Translations under genes and position numbers: made by a program
From: Sediminibacterium sp. C3
GTDB taxonomy: Bacteria > Bacteroidota > Bacteroidia > Chitinophagales > Chitinophagaceae
DNA: 64,000 bases
Reading direction: 5' to 3'
Assembly: GCF_000508085.1 (NCBI RefSeq)
Contig: NZ_KI669560.1
Span: 2,662,234-2,726,233, forward strand
Notes under the pieces: generated by a model
Seen by the model: only the letters and a program-made list of their open reading frames with translations
What the model was told of the DNA's origin: nothing
Databases searched by the model: none
In this document: piece by piece, positions 1 to 8,306 of the stretch
Layout of the letters: every line of letters begins with the position of its first letter
Position numbering within the stretch: the first letter of the stretch is position 1

Positions 1-321
1 GATATAGGATTATTAGACGGAACCGACGGTCCAACCTACCTGAAACTATTAACAGAAACTTTACCCAGGCTGATTGATGAATTTCAACCCGACTTTGCCT
101 TCTTTTTGTCGGGCGTAGACGTATTGGATACGGATAAATTCGGAAAACTAAAGCTGAGCCTTGCGGATTGCAAACAAAGGGATCAAATTGTCTTAGAACA
201 ATTAAAAAAGAACTGTATTCCGGTTGCTGTTGCATTGGGTGGTGGCTATTCGCCAGATATCAGAACCATTGTGGAAGCGCACTGCAATACCTTCAGATTG
301 GCAGCTGACATATTTAGTTAG
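1..321 (+). CDS. Histone deacetylase-family protein (C-terminal end, cut by window start)
   Basis: The reading frame is open from base 1, so only the last 106 residues are present. They carry a DGT segment, the hydrophobic strand FAFFLSGVDVL followed by DxxG, and GGGYSP near the end. These are the C-terminal signatures of the arginase-fold histone deacetylase / AcuC / acetylpolyamine amidohydrolase family, zinc hydrolases that remove acyl groups from lysine or polyamines. The catalytic histidine pair would lie upstream of the window. A TTG at 106 could be read as a start but is internal to the conserved domain. The substrate cannot be told from this fragment. Confidence 0.8.
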   Translation, partial: DIGLLDGTDGPTYLKLLTETLPRLIDEFQPDFAFFLSGVDVLDTDKFGKLKLSLADCKQRDQIVLEQLKKNCIPVAVALGGGYSPDIRTIVEAHCNTFRLAADIFS

Positions 322-355
322 CCATATGAATACACGCTAGCAACAACCTGATTTA

Positions 356-826
356 CTAACCAATACTATAGACTGCCTGGTGCTTCACAGGAAAATTACA
401 GCTGCGGGCAATGAAACAATAAGCATTGGCTTTTTCATGCAAGGCATTGGCCTGGTCCATCATCTGCATATTGGCCAGAGAGATTCTTGGTTTAAGAATG
501 ACTTCCGTAAACTGACCAGCTCCGGATGGTTCTACAGTCATAATCCCCTCCGCATCATCCTGATAAGAAGTAACTATGATGCCGGTATCCGCACAAAAAT
601 GCAGATACCAAAGCATATGACAGGAAGATAAAGAAGCCACCAGCATTTCTTCCGGATTGTAGCGATTGGGATCTCCCCTGAACAAAGGATCCGAACTGGA
701 TTCAACAGGAACTTTACCTTCCACCTGAATCAAATGATTTCTGGAATAGGCTTTGTAATTACTGGTTCCGGTTCCCAAATTCCCCATCCATTTAATTCCT
801 ACTTTATATAAATGCTGGTGAGCCAT
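356..826 (-). CDS. OsmC family peroxide-reducing protein
   Basis: A 156-residue protein of normal OsmC/Ohr length. OsmC proteins are cytoplasmic thiol peroxidases that reduce organic hydroperoxides. The two family cysteines are visible: C69 in SLSSCH, after the NPEEM segment, and C137 in ANAYCFIARS. C78 and C143 are extra. The order (YNPEEMLVASLSSCH, then the late Cys-FIARS) fits the YhfA/OsmC side of the family better than Ohr. It lies convergent to the HDAC-like gene and 27 bases downstream of the XRE/S24 repressor gene on the same strand, so it might share that transcript, but nothing proves it. The start is ATG 824-826. Confidence 0.88.
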   Translation of the reverse strand: MAHQHLYKVGIKWMGNLGTGTSNYKAYSRNHLIQVEGKVPVESSSDPLFRGDPNRYNPEEMLVASLSSCHMLWYLHFCADTGIIVTSYQDDAEGIMTVEPSGAGQFTEVILKPRISLANMQMMDQANALHEKANAYCFIARSCNFPVKHQAVYSIG

Positions 827-853
827 TCTTCTTTCAATAAATTGATTTGATCA

Positions 854-1606
854 TTAATTCAGTTTCTTTTTCAGGCTACTCACTTGTTCCTGCAAATTAT
901 TCACCATTCCAGCCAGTTGATTTACATCCCAGACCGGAGCAGCATTGGCTTTTTGCAAAATGTAAACTGCTTTCCAGATTTCCAGCACGTCTTCTGCACT
1001 TACATGGTAAGGTTCGTATTGAGGATTATCGCTGATTAACGTAATTTTATTTTTCAGGCGGTTGTTTTTCACTACCCGCTTGTAAGCCACCCCTTCATTT
1101 TTGGAAAGAACGATATAGGTATTGCTGTTTTTTAAATCATCCAGGTCCTCTACTTTTTCGCCTACAATTACACTGCCACTGGGCGTAGGCAACATAGAGT
1201 CTCCCATAATTTCAAAAGCCCTGTATTGACCCGGAGCCAGCATGGGTAAAGTAAAAGTATTCAGCTCATCTACAAATTCCGGATCTGCATAACCAGTCAT
1301 ATAACCTGCAGCTGCTTTTACCGGAACAAATCTGATTTCGGCAGACTCACTGATCATTTTTAACTGACGTCTTCTGTCTAAATAAGAACCTCCCTTGCTT
1401 TCAGATAAATCTTTAAACAAAAAATCTTCCAGACTTAATTTGAAAATAGAACAAACCTGCTCCATTACCTCGAGCTTGGGTTCTGCCCTTTCTTCTTCAT
1501 AAGCGCCCACCAGGGAACGTTTGATTTTTAGCTTGTTGGCAAACTCTTCCTGGGTCCAGCCCCGCAGTTTGCGCAGATACTTCAGATTTCTTCCAGCGTT
1601 TGACAT
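854..1606 (-). CDS. XRE-type repressor with S24 (LexA-like) autocleavage domain
   Basis: A 250-residue DNA-binding protein. Residues about 5-60 form an XRE helix-turn-helix (GWTQEEFANKL, RSLVGAYEEERAEP). Residues about 90-215 form an S24 peptidase fold with candidate nucleophile S137 in GDSMLP and general base K176 in VAYKRVV. An Ala-Gly pair at 100-101 sits where LexA/CI proteins cleave themselves. The last 25 residues look like a coiled coil. The architecture is that of stress-induced, self-cleaving repressors such as phage CI or LexA-like regulators; the trigger is unknown. Two palindromic boxes sit between its start codon and its likely -7 element, suggesting autoregulation. No phage genes are near. 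The start is ATG 1604-1606. Confidence 0.87.
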   Translation of the reverse strand: MSNAGRNLKYLRKLRGWTQEEFANKLKIKRSLVGAYEEERAEPKLEVMEQVCSIFKLSLEDFLFKDLSESKGGSYLDRRRQLKMISESAEIRFVPVKAAAGYMTGYADPEFVDELNTFTLPMLAPGQYRAFEIMGDSMLPTPSGSVIVGEKVEDLDDLKNSNTYIVLSKNEGVAYKRVVKNNRLKNKITLISDNPQYEPYHVSAEDVLEIWKAVYILQKANAAPVWDVNQLAGMVNNLQEQVSSLKKKLN

Positions 1607-1608
1607 AA

Positions 1609-1643
1609 CTAATACTTTTAGCGCAATTTACTAAACTTTTTAG
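1609..1643 (-). promoter_or_regulatory. Candidate two-box operator of the XRE/S24 gene
   Basis: Two 13-bp near-palindromes, CTAATACTTTTAG (1609-1621, one mismatch) and CTAAACTTTTTAG (1631-1643, perfect CTAAA-CTT-TTTAG), lie in the same orientation with starts 22 bp apart, about two helical turns. The inner box touches the repressor start codon region and the outer one lies at the predicted transcription start. The position and spacing suggest autorepression; binding by the neighbouring repressor is inference. Confidence 0.5.
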
Positions 1644-1649
1644 TTTTTC

Positions 1650-1657
1650 CAAATTTA
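1650..1657 (-). promoter_or_regulatory. Likely -7 promoter element of the XRE/S24 gene
   Basis: Read on the minus strand, this is TAAATTTG, an exact match to the Bacteroidota -7 consensus TAnnTTTG. It lies about 45 bases upstream of the start codon. No convincing TTTG at -33 is seen. The predicted transcript would begin near 1643, inside the outer operator box. Confidence 0.4.
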
Positions 1658-1727
1658 TTTTGATTTTTATTTCAGCGGGTCAATTCTACGAACCGATTGA
1701 AGTACTTTTCAGCTGTAATATTAAGCC

Positions 1728-2540
1728 ATGAAAAAACTATTCCTATTTGCCTTATTGGGATCTCTTACACAGTTGAACGCCCAGTCTGTGGCCAGCTTTC
1801 CTGCTTCGCTTCAGTTAACACCGGAAAAATCCAATTTCGAAAAAACATCTTCTTATGCAGATGTGATGCAGTTTTTGCAGACGATTAAAAGCATGAGCCA
1901 ACATATCCATATCGGATCCATCGGTAAAAGCACATTGGGAAAAGATATTCCTTATGCAGTGCTTGCCAATCCTGCAGTTAGCACTCCTGAAGAAGCCAGA
2001 AAATCAGGAAAGCCTGTAGTATATATTCAGGGCAATATTCACGGAGGCGAAGTAGAAGGAAAAGAAGTATCGATGATGTTAATGCGCGATATTTTATTGG
2101 GTAACTTATCGCACTTGCTCAACCATCAGATCATTGTTTTTGTGCCTATTTATAATACAGATGGGAATGATATGTTTGCGAAGGGATTAAGACCGTCGCA
2201 AGAGAACAGCCCGCTGGAAACCGGCATCAGGGAAAACGGCCAGGGACTCGACCTGAACAGAGACGGCATTAAGATGGAAACACCGGAAACCAGAGCGATG
2301 GTATCGAATATTCTGAATAGCTGGGATCCGCAGATGGTGGTGGATTTACATACCACCAATGGCACTTGGCATGGATACGATTTAACCTGGGCACCTGGAT
2401 ATTTATCTGCGGGAGAACCTGGCCCCTATCACTATACCAACAGCACCATTCTACCTTTTATTACCGATAAAGTAAAAAGGAAAATGATTTATTGTTTGGC
2501 CCCTTTGGTGATTTCTATACCAGAGAAGGCTGGCCGGTAA
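1728..2540 (+). pseudogene. M14-family zinc carboxypeptidase, N-terminal part (frameshifted gene)
   Basis: This is the first half of a secreted M14 metallocarboxypeptidase. Residues 1-18 are a signal peptide ending LNA-Q. The zinc motif is seen in NIHGGEVEGKE (His and Glu ligands), the arginine in LDLNRDG, and the third zinc ligand in VVDLHTTNG. The family likeness stops after ITDKVKR near 2480, and the remaining 20 or so codons to the stop at 2540 look random. The rest of the enzyme continues in another frame from about 2471. The gene as a whole spans 1728-3379, about 550 residues. Either a one-base deletion in the A-runs near 2474-2484 broke it, or the sequence has an error there. If intact, it would be a periplasmic or secreted peptidase. 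Confidence 0.8.
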
Positions 2541-3379
2541 AAAACTTTTACACTTACAATCACCATCCAAGGTATATCATCAATCAGATTGGTCTGCGCA
2601 ACAGAATGTCTATCCTGAGTGAGTCATTTGCCCATGAGCGCTTTTATCAGCGCATCAACAGTACTTATCATTTTGTAAAAGAAATATTAGCCTATTGCAA
2701 TAGCAATGCGGCAGAAATTATACAGATCAATCAGCAGGCTGAAAAAAATGCGATAGAACAGGTAAAAAATAATGCAGGAAAAATCAGCAAGGGCGTACGA
2801 TTCAAAATGGTACCCACTGCCAATGGGATTCGCGATTTCAGAACCTATGATTATATCCCATTCAAAAAAGAAGACGGCAGTACTACACTGACTAAAACAG
2901 GGAGGATCATCCATGTAGACAAAGTAAACTACTACGCAGATTTTAAAGACACCGTAAGTGCAACCTTGCCCAGAGGATACATAATACCAGCGGCACTGGA
3001 TAGCATAGCCGAACATTTAAAACGCATGGGGGCCAAAGTAGAGAAGCTCGAGAAAAAAACGGAGTTCCAGGGAGAAGGATTTCTCATAGAAAAATTCACC
3101 AAAGCCAGCAGAAAATTCGAGGGTCACCAGATGGCATCTGCAGAAGGAAAATTTGTTGCCAAAACATTTACTGCAGAAAAAGGAGACTACCTGATTGACC
3201 TGGCGCAACCTTTGGCTAACTTAATCTTCTATGCACTGGAGCCACAATCGGATGATGGTTTACTTACCTGGAATTTTTTTGACCAGTATTTAACGGAAAA
3301 AGGAATCAGCAATCAGGCCGTGGAGTATCCGGTTTTGAAATTTTTTAGCACAAATACAACAACTAAAAAGAAAAGATAG
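2471..3379 (+). pseudogene. M14-family zinc carboxypeptidase, C-terminal part (frameshifted gene)
   Basis: This is the continuation of the gene beginning at 1728, shifted by -1. The frame is open after a stop at 2468-2470 and runs KENDLLFGPFGDFYTREGW onward. It includes the segment LSESFAHERF, where M14 enzymes of this type place the catalytic glutamate, and a C-terminal extension of about 200 residues. The first start-like codon is TTG 2492, inside the conserved domain, so this is not an independent gene. It lacks the zinc ligands. The downstream surE starts 25 bases after its stop and may share its transcript. Confidence 0.75.
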
Positions 3380-3404
3380 GCCCGGTCTTATCGTACATTG
3401 CAAT

Positions 3405-4208
3405 ATGGCAAAAGTAAAAGCAAAAACAAATAAGCAGAAAGTTGAGCCCATCATCCTGGTAACCAACGACGATAGTTATACAGCGCCAGGCATACACGCA
3501 TTGGTGGAAGCGGTGAAAGGGCTGGGCAAAGTAGTGGTAGTATCACCCGATAAGCCACAAAGTGGAATGGGCCATGCCATTACCATTGGAGAACCTTTGC
3601 GTTTACACAGAGTGCACAATTTTGGAGATGTAGAAGCGTATAGCTGTAGTGGCACACCGGTAGATTGTGTAAAACTGGCCGTAGACAAAGTACTGCATAG
3701 AAAACCAGATATCTGTATCAGCGGAATCAACCATGGCGCCAATCACTCCATCAATGTAATTTATTCAGGCACCATGAGTGCTGCCCTGGAAGCATCCATT
3801 GAAAGTATACCCAGCATTGGATTCAGTTTATTGGATTTGAGCATTGAAGCTGATTTTACAGGGGCAAAGCAATATGCACGCGTAATTGTAGAACAATTAT
3901 TGGCAAGCAAAAATCTAGACAAGCATATTTGCCTGAATGTGAACATTCCAAAAGTAAAAGCAGAACTGATTAAGGGAATCAAGATCTGTTCTCAGGCATA
4001 TGCCAAGTACCAGGAAAAATTTGACGAAAGAAAAGATCCACACGGCAGAAAATATTTTTGGCTGACTGGCGAGTTTGTCAATTTTGATAAGAGCAAGGAA
4101 AGTGATGTATGGGCATTAAAGAACAATTATGTAAGTGTGGTTCCGGTTCAATTTGACCTGACTAATTATACCCTGAAAAAACAACTGGAAAAGAACTGGA
4201 AGTTCTGA
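3405..4208 (+). CDS. surE: 5'/3'-nucleotidase SurE
   Basis: A 267-residue SurE phosphatase, which removes phosphate from nucleoside 5'- and 3'-monophosphates in the cytoplasm and is linked to stationary-phase survival. The metal-binding set is complete: D22 and D23 in LVTNDDS, S53 in PQSGMGHAI, and N109 in SGINHGAN. CSGTPVDCVK is also typical. A lysine-rich extension of about 12 residues precedes the usual family start; ATG 3405 is still the best start because no other ATG precedes the conserved strand. A small membrane protein gene follows after 19 bases. Confidence 0.95.
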   Translation: MAKVKAKTNKQKVEPIILVTNDDSYTAPGIHALVEAVKGLGKVVVVSPDKPQSGMGHAITIGEPLRLHRVHNFGDVEAYSCSGTPVDCVKLAVDKVLHRKPDICISGINHGANHSINVIYSGTMSAALEASIESIPSIGFSLLDLSIEADFTGAKQYARVIVEQLLASKNLDKHICLNVNIPKVKAELIKGIKICSQAYAKYQEKFDERKDPHGRKYFWLTGEFVNFDKSKESDVWALKNNYVSVVPVQFDLTNYTLKKQLEKNWKF

Positions 4209-4227
4209 TAACTCTTAAAGCACAAAT

Positions 4228-4524
4228 ATGTTGCTCAATAAAGACTCTATTCCATTCGGCCTTCTGTTAGGATTCCTCGCTCCTGTTTTCGGGCTGTTCG
4301 GTTATTACTACTGGAAGTTCAGTTTATTCAGCCTGAATGAATTCTTTCAGGTACTGCTTATGCAGAAATCTTTATTGAGCGGCATCATTGCCATTGCCCT
4401 AATTGCCAATGCCATTGTCTTCACGGTATATATCAACAATCAAAAAGATAAAACAGCCAAGGGAGTATTCATTGCAACCTGTATTTATGCATTGATCTCC
4501 CTTGGCATTAAGTGGTTTGTTTAA
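4228..4524 (+). CDS. Small three-helix membrane protein, function unknown
   Basis: A 98-residue, very hydrophobic protein with three predicted membrane helices (about residues 10-28, 50-67 and 80-97), separated by a short Asn-Asn-Gln-Lys-Asp-Lys loop. I do not recognise a family. It lies 19 bases after surE in the same direction, which suggests co-transcription. Its stop directly abuts the stop of the convergent M56/amidase gene (4524/4525), so this tight end-to-end arrangement leaves no room for a conventional terminator. Confidence 0.7.
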   Translation: MLLNKDSIPFGLLLGFLAPVFGLFGYYYWKFSLFSLNEFFQVLLMQKSLLSGIIAIALIANAIVFTVYINNQKDKTAKGVFIATCIYALISLGIKWFV

Positions 4525-6717
4525 TTATTGGGGTTCATGTTTATTGGGATCCAACTTAGCTGGAGCTAAAGTAACTGGGGGTGGTGGCGCAGGAATTGGA
4601 AGTTTTCCATACTTGGCTTCAGCTCTTCTCATACTCGTTTGATTATTGAGAATATATTTTTCTTCAGTACCATCTTTAAGCTTGATTTCCATGGTTTTGT
4701 GCTGATGATTCCATGAAACATTTGAGACATCTTTATTGCGTCGCATAAATGATTTTATTCCAGACCTATCATTTTTATCTTCTTCCAGAATTGGTTTAAT
4801 ACTTTTGAGATTAGCATCTTTAGTTGCTATTTCTATAACACCATTATCACCTTCAGCCCCATATTTTGAAATAGCTGCCTCGTTTTTAAGCACATTAATT
4901 GATACAATTTCATTGGGATTCAACTCATTTAAGCTTTCAAATTCTATTTGCTTCCCATTTAAAACAACAAGCGGCTTTTGTCCGTTTTTTGCAAACACTT
5001 TTAAGCCACTACCCAAACCTTCAGTACTTTTACTGAAAGAAAACGACCTTACAGAATCAAAAGACAATTTACCTGTCCCTGATTCAATTTTCTTAACTAG
5101 TAGTTTAACTGTATCTTCTCCAGCTTCTGTAAAATCACCATTTTGAGTTGCTACAGCCAACTTTAGATTGTTCTCCATATCCGACAGATATTTCTGAACA
5201 CCATTCAAAATGGCAACTGCCAATGACTCTCTGAAACTGGTGGAAGTGATTTTTTTCAAATCCTTGGGATTACTCATATATCCTGCTTCAATAAGAATGC
5301 TGGGGCAACTGATGTTTTGCAACACGTATATCCCATCTTTCCTGCTCTTGATTCCATTAAAAGGCAAACTCAAATCATCCACTTGATTGGCCACCTGGTT
5401 GGCAAACTGTAAATGACTATTGTAACGATCGGTTTTACCCGGACTGGCAATATAAATTTCGGTTCCGGAAAGGTTTGCATTCTTGTCTGCATTATAGTGC
5501 AGTGACAAAAACAAATCCGGGTTAGATTTATTGGCTTTTTGAGCAATTTCCATTACGGACTGTGTTTCATCTTCTGTTCTTGTTAAAACCAGATTCAAAC
5601 GACTATTCTGGTTCAGGGATTGGATGGTTTTGGCCAGTTCAAGTGTCAATTGAGATTCAACTGATTTACCATCAACCCCAACACTACCTTTATCTGCCCC
5701 GCCATGTCCTGCATTGATGATAATGGTGTAATCGTTTTTCAAATTAACAGCCATGGGCGAAATGGCCGCAACAGGGCTTCCGGCAACATCTTTATAAATG
5801 GTTTTTACAACTGTTTCAACAGATATGGGTTCTGTGGGAGGTGCATTTCTGAAAGCCACCAGTACCACTATAATAGCCAATAAGGGCAATACAATCAGCC
5901 TTCTTAGATAGCTGAATCTTGTGTTGGATTTACTTAACATGGCGATACGTCTTTTGATGGGTGAAAAAAAGAAGGGATTGGTTAATTTAAAGGTTTGTTG
6001 TGGATAAGCAGCAGTCAATAACATATGCGCCAATGATGCAGTATCTCCACTCTCAACAGATTTTTTATCTGCAATGAACTCATGAATCATGTGTAATTCT
6101 TTTTTGATTAGCCAGAAAACCGGATTCATCCAGCCTCCAATCAAAATGCATTGCATCAATAGCTTATCAAATGAGTGCTTTTCTTTTACGTGTGTAATTT
6201 CATGCTGCAAAATTTGCTGACCGGTTGAACTGCTTAAATCAATGGCTTCATTCCAGAATATAAAACGGAAGAAAGAATAGGGCGTTCCTTTGGCATTGGT
6301 CATGATTAAATCAATCGTACCCAGTTTTTTTGCACTACTCTGCTTTAATAACAGAAAAGTACGAATCAGTGACACCATCAGACTGATGAATAAAAGAAGG
6401 GCTCCTCCGATATACAGCAGTTGTAATCCCCTCTGCCAGGTAATGGAATACCAGTGCTGACTAAAACTGGTTTCCAGTTCGGTATTGTTGGTGGCTACTG
6501 CTGTAAGCAGATAATATATTTGGGCGTCGCCTGCGTAATTGTTATCGTTCCACTGAATTTTAATCAAAGGAACCAGCCAGGAAAGCACAGCAATCGCCAA
6601 CAAATAGAATCGGTTGTATTGATGAAATTTACTATCACGCAACACAAACCAGTAATATCCCATCATAATGGCAGAACAAAAAACTACCTGTAGAAAATAA
6701 TAAATGGTGGTTTGCAT
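4525..6717 (-). CDS. BlaR1-like M56 membrane peptidase fused to N-acetylmuramoyl-L-alanine amidase and a TonB-plug-like domain
   Basis: A 730-residue protein. Residues 1-290 form an M56 (BlaR1/MecR1) module with membrane helices near 5-25, 35-52, 95-120 and 272-290, zinc motif HEITH (172-176) and a downstream HEFIAD. Residues about 330-510 form an Amidase_3 domain with ligands H338 (AGHGG), E354 and H407 (SLHYNAD) and catalytic E477 (IEAGY), so it should cleave peptidoglycan stems. Residues about 580-632 resemble the SusC/TonB plug segment (VVLNGKQI, KYGAEGDNGVIEI). The tail is proline-rich. The blaI-like gene lies 4 bases upstream in the same operon. By analogy with BlaR1/BlaI, the M56 part should relay a cell-wall signal to BlaI cleavage; here a peptidoglycan hydrolase replaces the penicillin-binding sensor. 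Which signal it senses is inference. Confidence 0.85.
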   Translation of the reverse strand: MQTTIYYFLQVVFCSAIMMGYYWFVLRDSKFHQYNRFYLLAIAVLSWLVPLIKIQWNDNNYAGDAQIYYLLTAVATNNTELETSFSQHWYSITWQRGLQLLYIGGALLLFISLMVSLIRTFLLLKQSSAKKLGTIDLIMTNAKGTPYSFFRFIFWNEAIDLSSSTGQQILQHEITHVKEKHSFDKLLMQCILIGGWMNPVFWLIKKELHMIHEFIADKKSVESGDTASLAHMLLTAAYPQQTFKLTNPFFFSPIKRRIAMLSKSNTRFSYLRRLIVLPLLAIIVVLVAFRNAPPTEPISVETVVKTIYKDVAGSPVAAISPMAVNLKNDYTIIINAGHGGADKGSVGVDGKSVESQLTLELAKTIQSLNQNSRLNLVLTRTEDETQSVMEIAQKANKSNPDLFLSLHYNADKNANLSGTEIYIASPGKTDRYNSHLQFANQVANQVDDLSLPFNGIKSRKDGIYVLQNISCPSILIEAGYMSNPKDLKKITSTSFRESLAVAILNGVQKYLSDMENNLKLAVATQNGDFTEAGEDTVKLLVKKIESGTGKLSFDSVRSFSFSKSTEGLGSGLKVFAKNGQKPLVVLNGKQIEFESLNELNPNEIVSINVLKNEAAISKYGAEGDNGVIEIATKDANLKSIKPILEEDKNDRSGIKSFMRRNKDVSNVSWNHQHKTMEIKLKDGTEEKYILNNQTSMRRAEAKYGKLPIPAPPPPVTLAPAKLDPNKHEPQ

Positions 6718-6721
6718 AAAA

Positions 6722-7084
6722 TTATTTTTTAGATTTTTTCATTTCCTGCAATAACAACTCCAGCTCTTTTACACTGATGTCTTTTTGTTTTACCATAAAG
6801 GAAACAGCATCGGCGAAAGACCCTTCAAAATACCCTTCCACTAAATTTCGAATGGTACTGGAAGAATATTCCTCTTTGGTAACAATTGGAAAATATTGAT
6901 GCACTCTTCCAATTTGATTCACCCCTACAAATCCCTTGTCCACTAAAATTTTTACAATCGTGGCAATGGTATTGCTATGAGGCTTTGGATCGGATTGTGC
7001 TTCAATAATGTCTTTCAGGAACGCGGTTTCCAGCTTCCAGATCGTTTGCATTATTTGCTCTTCTGCTTTGGTTAATGGTTTCAT
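6722..7084 (-). CDS. BlaI/MecI/CopY-family transcriptional repressor
   Basis: A winged-helix repressor of about 120 residues, starting MKPLTKAEEQIMQ as BlaI proteins do. An upstream in-frame ATG at 7093 would add three residues, but the conserved start is 7084. The N-terminal two thirds is the DNA-binding winged helix (TIVKILVDKGFVGV), and the C-terminal helices would dimerise. In BlaR1/BlaI systems the repressor is cleaved after the M56 sensor is activated, releasing the operon. It overlaps nothing and precedes the sensor gene by 4 bases. Three palindromes upstream are its probable operators. Confidence 0.9.
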   Translation of the reverse strand: MKPLTKAEEQIMQTIWKLETAFLKDIIEAQSDPKPHSNTIATIVKILVDKGFVGVNQIGRVHQYFPIVTKEEYSSSTIRNLVEGYFEGSFADAVSFMVKQKDISVKELELLLQEMKKSKK

Positions 7085-7102
7085 GATGTACATTTACAAG
7101 AG

Positions 7103-7110
7103 TAAACTTA
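7103..7110 (-). promoter_or_regulatory. Possible -7 element of the blaI-type operon
   Basis: Read on the minus strand this is TAAGTTTA, a 7 of 8 match to TAnnTTTG, about 18 bases upstream of the preferred start. The first operator palindrome (7112-7127) would fill the spacer between -7 and -33, a position suited to repression. Confidence 0.35.
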
Positions 7111-7111
7111 T

Positions 7112-7167
7112 AACTAAATTTTTAGTTTAACAACTAATTTTTTAGTTATTTAACTATTTTTTTAGTT
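7112..7167. promoter_or_regulatory. Three tandem palindromic operators, probably for the BlaI-type repressor
   Basis: Three 16-bp palindromes of the form AACTA-N6-TAGTT are visible: AACTAAATTTTTAGTT (7112-7127), AACTAATTTTTTAGTT (7132-7147) and AACTATTTTTTTAGTT (7152-7167). Their starts are exactly 20 bp apart, so they lie on nearly the same helix face. They fill the 90-bp gap between the divergent blaI-type gene and lpxB. Dyad operators are normal for BlaI dimers; assignment to this repressor and any effect on lpxB are inference. Confidence 0.65.
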
Positions 7168-7174
7168 TATCGCC

Positions 7175-8278
7175 ATGAAATACTATGTAATCGCAGGAGA
7201 AGCCAGTGGAGATTTGCACGGGAGTAATCTGATAAAACAGTTGCAACTATCAGATCCATCTGCCCATATCCGATGCTGGGGAGGAGACCTAATGCAGGCT
7301 GCAGGAGCTCATCTGGTAAAGCATTACAGAGATCTGGCATTCATGGGTTTTACTGAAGTCATCAAAAACCTGCCTACGATTCTGGGCAATCTTAAATTCT
7401 GCAAAGAAGATATAATCAGCTTTCAACCCGATGTATTAATCTTAATTGATTATCCTGGATTTAATTTAAGAATTGCCGAATGGGCTAAGAAACAAGGCTT
7501 CAAAGTGGTGTATTATATAGCACCACAGGTTTGGGCCTGGAAAGCCAACAGGGTTAAAAAAATGAAAACCTGCATCGATCTGATGCTTTGCATTTTACCA
7601 TTTGAAAAAGACTATTTCGCGCAACAATGGAACTGGGATGTGCATTACGTAGGGCATCCGCTCATTGAAGTCATTGAAAAATTCAAATCGAGCCATCAGT
7701 CGGCAATACAACCAATCATCGCTTTATTACCTGGAAGCCGCAAACAGGAAATTGCCAAAAAACTTCCTATCATGTTAAGTGTTGCCACAAAATTTCCGCA
7801 TTATGAATTTGTGGTAGCACAGGCACCGGGCCAGGAAGACAGTTTTTACGAACCTTTCTTAAAGGGGCACCAAAATGTAAAAATGGTAAAAGACAGTACC
7901 TACCATTTGTTATCACAGTCAACGGCTGCATTGGTTACCAGTGGAACGGCCACACTTGAGACCGCTTTATTTGGCGTACCTGAAATTGTATGCTACAAGG
8001 GAAGTTCCATTAGTTATCAGATTGCGAAACGACTGGTAAAAATTAAATTCATCTCGCTCGTGAATTTAATTATGGACAAAGAGATTGTAAAAGAATTGAT
8101 TCAGGATGAACTGAACACTGCCAACCTGGTGAGGGAGTTGCAATTGATTACCAGCAATCCAGAAAAAATCAGCGAACTAAAATCGGAGTATCATCAACTT
8201 TACAATAAATTGGCGGGAGGAGGTCATGCATCAAAAAATGCAGCCAGTTTAATTTCAGCATTCCTGCAAAAGAAATAA
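7175..8278 (+). CDS. lpxB: Lipid-A-disaccharide synthase LpxB
   Basis: A 367-residue GT19 glycosyltransferase that joins UDP-2,3-diacylglucosamine and lipid X to form the lipid A disaccharide at the inner face of the cytoplasmic membrane. The N-terminal signature YVIAGEASGDLHG (residues 4-16) is present, as are DYPGFNLR, the PQVWAW segment, LLPGSRKQEI and SGTATLE. All are typical and the length is normal. It is divergent from the blaI-type operon, with the three-palindrome operator directly in front of its start codon. If the BlaI-type repressor also controls this promoter, lipid A synthesis would be tied to a cell-wall signal; this is speculative. Confidence 0.96.
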   Translation: MKYYVIAGEASGDLHGSNLIKQLQLSDPSAHIRCWGGDLMQAAGAHLVKHYRDLAFMGFTEVIKNLPTILGNLKFCKEDIISFQPDVLILIDYPGFNLRIAEWAKKQGFKVVYYIAPQVWAWKANRVKKMKTCIDLMLCILPFEKDYFAQQWNWDVHYVGHPLIEVIEKFKSSHQSAIQPIIALLPGSRKQEIAKKLPIMLSVATKFPHYEFVVAQAPGQEDSFYEPFLKGHQNVKMVKDSTYHLLSQSTAALVTSGTATLETALFGVPEIVCYKGSSISYQIAKRLVKIKFISLVNLIMDKEIVKELIQDELNTANLVRELQLITSNPEKISELKSEYHQLYNKLAGGGHASKNAASLISAFLQKK

Positions 8279-8306
8279 TCTGTTTCAGTGTTGGGCTAAA
8301 TAAAAT

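Noticed and set aside
4736..5146. 136-codon plus-strand frame opposite the M56/amidase gene
   Set aside because: It runs antisense to a conserved multi-domain gene, and its translation has no domain or credible start context.
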